NCBI GenBank assembly: GCA_015680905.1
Contig: CM027378.1
Location: 1,488,001-1,552,000 of the forward strand
Length of the DNA: 64,000 nt
From: Coptis chinensis
Lineage: Eukaryota > Streptophyta > Magnoliopsida > Ranunculales > Ranunculaceae
Direction of reading: 5' to 3'
The notes below the pieces were generated by a model. It saw nothing but the letters and a program-made list of their open reading frames with translations. It made no database searches and had not been told where the DNA came from. Shown here piece by piece: positions 57,595 to 64,000 of this stretch; position 1 is the stretch's first letter; each line of letters begins with the position of its first letter. The translations under genes were made by a program, and so were the position numbers.

Positions 57595-57980
57595 TGATAA
57601 GTGCTCAAAAAGTGCTATTTAACCATCGATTATGCCTCTTGTTTAGCCATCTTAGTGGACTAATAGTGTTTATAAGTTGTGTTTTAAGATTCTACAGGTG
57701 AAAAAGAGAGTTTTGTAGAATATTAGAGAAAATGGGGTAAAACGAAGCAATTCGGAGCATTAATGATCACATGGGAGGTCCGTGGACAATCATGGAGAAG
57801 GCCAAGGAATTGGAGCTATTAAATATGCGACTTGGATCTATTTTAAAGTCTATTTGGAAGCCCAAGGCCAAAGGATTCGTTGCTTGGACCACAGCCCGCA
57901 AAAGAGGATAGAAGGATAGAGCAGAAGAGAGAAAACCGGCTTATGCGTCTGGGATGCATGGATCGAGCGTCCAGACGCAT
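57595..57980 (+). repeat. LTR5, 386-bp 5' fragment
   Basis: It starts TGATAAGTGCTCAAAAAG like LTR4 and stops inside the GCGTCTGG-type repeats. LTR6 begins at TGACACTTCC. The junction region shares CATTGA with the ends of both sequences. Confidence 0.8.
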
Positions 57981-59684
57981 TGACACTTCCTCTTGGGGCT
58001 ACAATTAATTATATCCCCGGCAGTGGCGCCATTGACACTGCCTTTCTTTTTTGTGTGTTAGATGTGGTATGGTCATTGAACAAAAGAGAAGCGTATCAAA
58101 ACCTTATTATCCCTCAATAAGTAAAGGATGAGTAGGGTATCGTTCCACTTTTAAGTGTATGTTTATATGAAGGACAGGACTGGAAAGGGGGTTTGAGGGA
58201 TTAAAAACTATAATTGTAGAGATTTTAGATTCTAATGCTAAACTAAACTAAACTAACTAAACTTATACTAAAGCTAAGAATTGGAAATAGGGAGAGAATA
58301 TGAGAGAGATAGATTCAAGAGATTCAAATCCACCAATGCTTTTGATTCAATGACCTTTTGCTTCATGTTGTTTTCCAAGTAGACTTCAATCGGGCAATCG
58401 AGCGAGTGCCGATGCCCTCTTGGATGAAACATCGTTAACAAATAACTCTACTCAAGGTTGTTCCTATGTTCATGTTACTAGTATCTTCTTTTCTTTTATG
58501 TGAGCTTGGGCAGCTATTCAATGAATCACCATCTAAGGCAAACACAAGGAATACTTCCCTTACTCTAAAACACTACACAATTAGAAGAAAACTAGAGAAT
58601 AATAGTATAATATTCAATTACAATAAAAAAAACTTTATTCTAGAATTATATTCAATTGCAATAAATAAAAGCATGTTACTAGCAAATATTCAATTGCAAT
58701 AAATAAAACCCTAAACTAGCATGATATTCAATTGTAATAAATAAAAACCTTAATCTATACTTCCATCCCCTGGTGTGGGCAATGGAACTAATAACTAAAA
58801 ATAAAAAGAACTAACCCGATTGAAGAACACCATAAACCGAAGAATCATTAAACCTTAAGATCGGGCTTCATCTCCTCCCTTGAAGGAGAAGATTAGCCTT
58901 CCATAAAGAAGGAAGAACACGAAGAACGAGAAGAAGAAGAGTTGAAGAACATAAGACTAGAAAGACTAATTTATTAAGACTTCGACTAGTTAAAACCGAT
59001 CTTTTATTATTAATCTCTCTCCTCAAGTTCGAGACAAGAATATAAGTGAATTGGCAAATTACATGAGGCACTTAGGTCCTCTATTTATAGGGGTTACAAT
59101 GAGTTCTAGAAGCATTCCAAACCGCCATTTGTTTCCAAATACAAATAGGTTTCTTTTCGAGTCCGACTTTCGCCTTCAAAATTGAGAAGGAATTGGCTAC
59201 GATTAATGATTCATGCGTCCGGACGCATTATCCATGAGTCCCGCACTGAATCAATGCATCCGGGCGCCGACGATCTATCGTCCCGTGACGCAATCAATGC
59301 GTCTGATGCTTTCGATCCATGCGTCCCGCACGATAAGCCGATTTTCTCTTTTCGCTTCTATCCTTCTACCCTCTTTTTATGGGGCTTTGGTCCAAGCAAC
59401 GAATCCTTTGGCCTTGGGCTTCCAAATAGACTTTAAAATAGGTCCAAGTCGCATATTTAATAGCTCCAATTCCTTGGCCTTCTGCATGATTGTCCACGGG
59501 CCTCCCATGTGATCCTTAATGCTCCGAATTGCTTCGTTTTACCCTATTTTCTCTAATATTCTACAGAACTCTCTTTTTCTCCTGTAGAATCTTAAAACAT
59601 AACTTCTAAGCACTATTAGTCCACTAAGATGGCTAAACAAGAGGCATAATCGAGGGTTAAATAGCACTTTTTGAGCACTTATCA
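57981..59684 (-). repeat. LTR6 (3' LTR of element 4)
   Basis: Minus strand from TGATAAGTGCTCAAAAAG at 59684 to TGTCA at 57981, about 1.70 kb. It has one PBS-like sequence inside its end (58014-58031) like LTR1, a TATA box at 59081-59090 and TTCAATTGCAATAAATAA repeats at 58609-58748. Confidence 0.85.
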
Positions 59685-61560
59685 CAACTCCCAACTAGCC
59701 TTTTGCTAGTCTCTTAGCAAATAAGATAAAAAAATAGAGAAGTGATCAAAATCATATCCTAATAACAAAAATAAAATCCTAACTCATTTTCGCAGGCATC
59801 GCGATTGCATTTACCATATGCAACAAGGCTTTAAACCTTTAAGTTCCCCAAAAAGGACGAGTTATAGTCTCGTGAGGGTTTTCAGGTGTTATACCCACAA
59901 AATCAATCAATAACATGTTCAAGAATGATAGTATTTTTCAGAGAGAGAAATTCCTTACCCACTTAGTGCTTACTCCAATAGACAGTCTCCATTGCTAACT
60001 ACATTGTTGCAAAGACTCCTAGATTTTGATGGGAGATAGTAAAAATGGACAAAATTCTCAATCAAGGCTTATGTGTGTACTTAGTCAATCTCCTATACTC
60101 TCCTATCCAAGAAACGGAATCCCTAGTTTACCATAGGTAGATAATCTCGACTTTCAATCCTCACCGATCATACTCTCAGAAAAGAATCTCTCAGAAGATG
60201 GTCTACTATTTTATCTCATGTATGTGGGTAAAAGAATAATGCATACGAACATCCCACATACTACCTTGAAAAACAGATTTCTGAATAAAAGTCGTCTCAT
60301 GGAAAGAATGTCAATCACATATGAAGTGTCGGGTCCTTCACTTTAGCATCCTCTCACCTATTCTAGACTTCGTACCATACTATATTGATAAGTCATGGGT
60401 TGTAACTTGGCTTGGGTATTGGTTTATGAAGGAAAGGTAAAAAGGATTCTAAGGTTGTTTCTGAAAAACACTAAGGGTTTTGCTTCTTTCTTTGGAAGAT
60501 TTCTTCAAATTCTGTATTGCAGAGAAAATTCTTCCTTTGTCTTAGCTTTTCCTTCCATTCTGTTCAACCTTTTTTTTTTTTTAAAAAAAAAAAAAGCTCA
60601 GTGGTATATCCTTGATTACTACTGGATATGCTTGTTTTCCACTAGCTTTTTTCACTTTGAATAGAATGATGGACTTCATTGTATCTCTCTGATATTTCCT
60701 TGTAATCTTTCTTTTGTGGTCTTTCTTCCTCCTTGTGCCCCTCATTATTCTCGTAAACATATGGGTATGGCCGATAAAGATTTTGGCTATACTCCTTTGT
60801 CCGAGTTGGGTGATGGGTAGAGGGTTTTATGAAAGAAAATGGCTTATTGTAAGGCGCAAAAGGGTTTAACATGATGGTCCTACTAGGTGGGATAAAGGCT
60901 TAATGGGTTCACTACTTGACTTATTAGTATGATACTGCTTTTGAATAGACTACAAGACCTAATGGCTATCTCCCCAAACATGTCACTGTGATTAACCAAA
61001 TCAACAAAATAATGAGACTATATTACAACGACATAAAAGAACTGAAAGATATTGAGTCACTAAGACTCGGATTTTTCTCGTAAGAACTCCAAAAAAAATG
61101 GGTATAAAGCTCAAATCTCACAAAGCTAAGTCTAAAAACTCTACTTCCAAATTTACTAGGGGTTTAAATCTCTTTCTAGCAAAAGTACACAAAACTGACC
61201 AAGTATTATGGTGGTGCCTTGATAAAGAATTCTATCAATAAGAACTATGTCCGAGCATAATAAATAGTCTAAGCGGTAATGAAATCAATAATATCAACTA
61301 TCTATCAAACTCAACACTAAGCAGTATAGAATATATATCCCAGACTCATCATTAAAATTCATTTTTTCTCATGCTACTGATATAGAAACAAAAATATTTT
61401 TGTTTTTGAAAAGTAATTTTCGAAATTCATTTCTCAAGTACACCCTCCCCATACTTATGCATACATTGACCTCAATGTATAAAGAAGTAAATGAAATGAA
61501 TGAGAAAAAGGCAGGATATTACCATTGATGCCGAATTTTTAGGTCTTTTTACGTCAGATC
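59685..61560 (-). other. 3' non-coding region of element 4
   Basis: It aligns with 32915-34860 of element 1. The small ORF (60872-60642) starts like the others (MLNPFAPYNKPFSFIKPS) but shifts frame after PYVYEN. A T/A homopolymer tract lies at 60571-60595. Confidence 0.7.
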
Positions 61561-61619
61561 CCTAAGATGTAATGTGAGTCTTTTAAAGTCAGATTCTCAA
61601 GACTTTATATCATGCATTA

Positions 61620-61874
61620 TCAATTTGGAGTGAGGAGATCAGATTTTCTCACCCAAATCTGATGAATGTTTGGAGGGCGAGGAGGTCTCACCTTGTGGGT
61701 CATCAAAAATACTCCTTGATATGCTGGAAAGATTGTTGGTGAAGTTGCTTCTCTACCTTGAACTATTTCAGGTCTGATGATTGTGTGATAGGCCTTGTGG
61801 TTCCCCCGTAGAAAGTTGACGAAAATCTCTCTTTCTAACCGAACAATAGTATCCGATGTGCCCTTTACCACCAC
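61620..61874 (-). pseudogene. Conserved C-terminal tail of the element 4 polyprotein
   Basis: RPEIVQGREATSP, FPAYQGVFLMTHKVRPPRPP and IHQIWVRKSDLLTPN follow the coiled-coil frame after a shift. The same tail is found in element 2 (47630-47776) and, shifted, in element 1. No family was recognised. Confidence 0.5.
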
Positions 61875-61902
61875 AAATGATGATAATGGATGTCCGGGTC
61901 GA

Positions 61903-63216
61903 CTATGCTTTCGGGGTGGGCGATGAGGACCGGTTCACATACTTCTCTTGTTCAGACAATGATGGTGTAGAAGAAGCTTCAACAGTGCAATTCTCCTTAT
62001 CAATATGGTCCACTTTCTGCTTTAAAAGATTCATTTCAGTTTCTAGATTCTGTTGTTTTTCCAAAACTTCTTTATGCTGATTCTCTAGTAACTGATTTTT
62101 CTGGGCAGAAGTCTGTTGTTCCATCTGAAATGTAGAGTTCATTTTCTCAAGGTATGATACTCTCTCTGCCAATTTTCCATTCTGCTCACTTAAATCCTGA
62201 ATTTTCTGCAGAGATTCTAAGAACATGGCTAGCAACGCCTCTATGGTGTGGTTCTCAGGTTCATCATAGTTTTTTGTAGATTGAGCACTTTCAATTGTAT
62301 CTTCGAATGGGACGAATTCTTGTGTCATGCTATCAAGGAAGTACACCTCTCCACCTTCGGCTTCATCACAATCCTTATGCAACAGGTGAAAGATATTTAT
62401 GTCCATGGACATCTTACCAAAGTTGATCTTCATTTCACCGTTGTGACAATTTATCAAAGATTTTGCTGTAGCGAGGAAAGGTCGGCCTAGAATAATTGGA
62501 ATTTTATCAAAGGCTTCCTGGGTGTCTATCACAATGAAATCCACTAGATAGTAGAAATCGGCTACTTGAACAAGAACATCCTCAACTATGCCTCTGGGAA
62601 TCTTGGTAGAACGGTCAGCTAACTTTAATTTGACTTTTGTAGGCTTTAGGTTCTCCAGGCCCAACGCTTGGTACACATGATATGGCAAGAGATTAACACT
62701 AGCACCAAGGTCTAAAAGAGCATTACCCGTGAATTTTTCTCCTATCCTACATGATATTGTAGGACTTCCTAGATCTTTGAGCTTGACTGGAGCTTGCTGA
62801 TGGATAATAGATGTTGTTTGTCCACCTAGAAACGCTCGCTTTGGAACATGAGTACTTCTCTTTATGTTGCATGCATCTTTCAAGAATTTGGCATATGATG
62901 GCAACTGCTTGATCGCTTTGAGAAAGGGGATATTGATGTTATCTTTCTCAAATGCCTCCTTCATCTCTAAAAATTGCTTGTCCTTTTTGCTTTGAGCAAA
63001 AAATATAGGAAAAGGTGCCTTCGGTACAAACACATCAGCATGTGTCTGCTTTTCTTTCTCTTCGGCATTGTTGCATATCTTGTCTTGGTCATCTTGACAA
63101 ATGGGAGTGGAAAGGATTTCCCCCACTTCCTTTTGAACTTTATTTGAAATCTTGACCGATTGCTCTGTAGCAATGTCATCATGAGAAGGTAAGTTAACCT
63201 TGTTGTCTATCTTCAA
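61903..63216 (-). CDS. Gag C-terminus, retropepsin and coiled coil, longest open copy (437 codons)
   Basis: Residues 1-84 are the gag linker (DVFVPKAPFPIFFAQSKKDK), residues ~165-255 the retropepsin with Asp169 in LLDLGASVN and IPIILGRPFLATAKSLINC, residues ~325-405 a coiled coil (NQLLENQHKEVLEKQQNLET, LLKQKVDHIDKENCTVEA). It is uninterrupted by stops, unlike the versions in elements 1 and 2, and it enters the coiled coil directly from the protease with no RT. The start Met is simply the first in frame; the natural protein would begin in gag. Confidence 0.75.
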   Translation of the reverse strand: MKIDNKVNLPSHDDIATEQSVKISNKVQKEVGEILSTPICQDDQDKICNNAEEKEKQTHADVFVPKAPFPIFFAQSKKDKQFLEMKEAFEKDNINIPFLKAIKQLPSYAKFLKDACNIKRSTHVPKRAFLGGQTTSIIHQQAPVKLKDLGSPTISCRIGEKFTGNALLDLGASVNLLPYHVYQALGLENLKPTKVKLKLADRSTKIPRGIVEDVLVQVADFYYLVDFIVIDTQEAFDKIPIILGRPFLATAKSLINCHNGEMKINFGKMSMDINIFHLLHKDCDEAEGGEVYFLDSMTQEFVPFEDTIESAQSTKNYDEPENHTIEALLAMFLESLQKIQDLSEQNGKLAERVSYLEKMNSTFQMEQQTSAQKNQLLENQHKEVLEKQQNLETEMNLLKQKVDHIDKENCTVEASSTPSLSEQEKYVNRSSSPTPKA

Positions 63217-64000
63217 TCCTGATCAGAGAGTAGTAACTGAGCTAACATGATCATGGAGGTGATCAATACTAGAAGTTGTCCCAATGTGGCATACATCTTC
63301 ACTCTTCAATATTGGTTCCAATAAGCTAGGTTGAGTGGCTTGTGTCTTTACGTGACAAAGCAAAGGTGAGTTTGTCGACCTTAGCCTCTAGAGACTCCAT
63401 TCTAGAACATTGACTTGCCCGAGATTGCCGGAGATTGAAATGAGACTGCAAGAAGCTCTAGAACACTTTCAAACTTCTGATTTTTCTGTGATAGCAAAGT
63501 AATTGCATTCTCCAGTTGGCGGTGCGGCATAATTTCTCCTAGGATCGCACTAACTCTCCACTTGTATTGGAATTTTGTTGAGAGTATAATTGTTGTTGAG
63601 GGACCAACTGCGTGAAACTTGACTTGTCTGTGGAATATAACTTTGATCTTGAGAACCTAGGGGGTCCAAAGATTCGTCTCCAATAATTACCTTGAAAGTT
63701 ATTACCACCTTGGTTGGGCCTCAGAAATGAGTTTATATTGTACTCTCCAATTGATGCATGTTGATAGTAACCAGGACATTCTAGAGTTGCATGAGAAGTG
63801 TCCGAGCAGACTTCACAGTATTGGCTAGCTTGCATGACTGGGAGAGATTTATCTTGAGACTTGTTGAACTTGGAGGGATTCATAGAGAACTGATTAAATT
63901 TCTTACTCAGAGTTTCAATGCTGGTGGCCAGGATGGCCATTGTAGACTTCAGTTCTTGATCTAATTGTTCATGTGCTTGGTAACCAAATTGCTTTGGCTC
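63217..64000 (-). pseudogene. Gag of element 4, partial
   Basis: Frame 63940-63539 contains LSKKFNQFSMNPSKFNKSQD and the knuckle CEVCSDTSHATLEC (C-x2-C-x4-H-x4-C), followed by YYQHASIGEYNINSF. The frame is lost toward 63217. The gag core lies beyond the window. Confidence 0.8.

Larger units (their letters stand above)
57981..64000 (-). mobile_element. Element 4: minus-strand copy, runs past the window end
   Basis: LTR6 (57981-59684) as 3' LTR, then 3' non-coding region, coiled-coil tail, retropepsin and gag, all on the minus strand and like element 1. The 5' LTR would be beyond 64000. The terminal TGTCA at 57981 and placement inside LTR5 suggest insertion into LTR5; the predicted target copy is the 5 bp CGCAT at 57976-57980. 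Confidence 0.8.

Noticed and set aside
1..64000. tRNA, rRNA or other structured RNA genes
   Set aside because: None recognised by eye. The GGCGCC strings are retrotransposon PBS copies, not tRNA genes.

Overview
This looks like plant nuclear DNA, most likely from a eudicot. It has split genes with GT..AG introns, a fragment of a CBL-interacting protein kinase (CIPK), a plant mobile domain (PMD) gene, a FAR1/MULE relic, and large amounts of Ty3/gypsy LTR retrotransposon sequence of the Athila/Tat type with tRNA-Asp-like primer binding sites. I saw no intact host gene. Nearly every coding segment is broken by stops or frameshifts, and most of the window is repeat.

Layout. (1) 0-6 kb: a decayed PMD (MAIN/MAIL-like) gene on the + strand, followed by AT-rich DNA with small, partly duplicated exon-like pieces. 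(2) 6.5-10.1 kb: a minus-strand FAR1/MULE transposase relic bracketed by two clusters of the same imperfect palindrome (TATGAACATTCATTGTTCATA). (3) 10-18 kb: mostly unrecognised sequence, with two minus-strand stretches that weakly resemble the env-side plant transposon domain of Athila elements. (4) 18.9-27.6 kb: a decayed autonomous-type Athila element on the minus strand, in the order gag, protease, RT, RNase H, integrase, with a 2.07-kb LTR on its right. (5) 27.6-29.8 kb: an exon resembling the carbohydrate-binding-fold protein NOMO, joined within an intron to a truncated CIPK pseudogene. This host-derived island lies between two LTR copies of the same family. (6) 31.2-64 kb: a mosaic of a second Athila family. 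Its order is LTR1(-), internal, LTR2(-), truncated internal, LTR3(+), internal, LTR4(+), internal, LTR5 fragment(+), LTR6(-), internal running off the window.

The most distinctive content is in (6). Three of the internal regions carry gag and a retropepsin but have no RT, RNase H or integrase. In their place is a conserved coiled-coil segment, a CCHC-like knuckle remnant and a conserved tail. A fourth keeps RT, but in-frame gaps remove the catalytic aspartate motif. These copies would need enzymes from a relative in order to move. Their LTR 3' ends carry 0-2 extra copies of a ~52-bp unit that contains a complete PBS-like sequence, and LTR3 contains an inverted patch of the same unit. Elements 1 and 2 together form an inverted repeat with ~9-kb arms.

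Caution: in several stretches CAG/CTG in one copy corresponds to CG in another. This may be a base-calling artefact, so some of the frameshifts may not be real.
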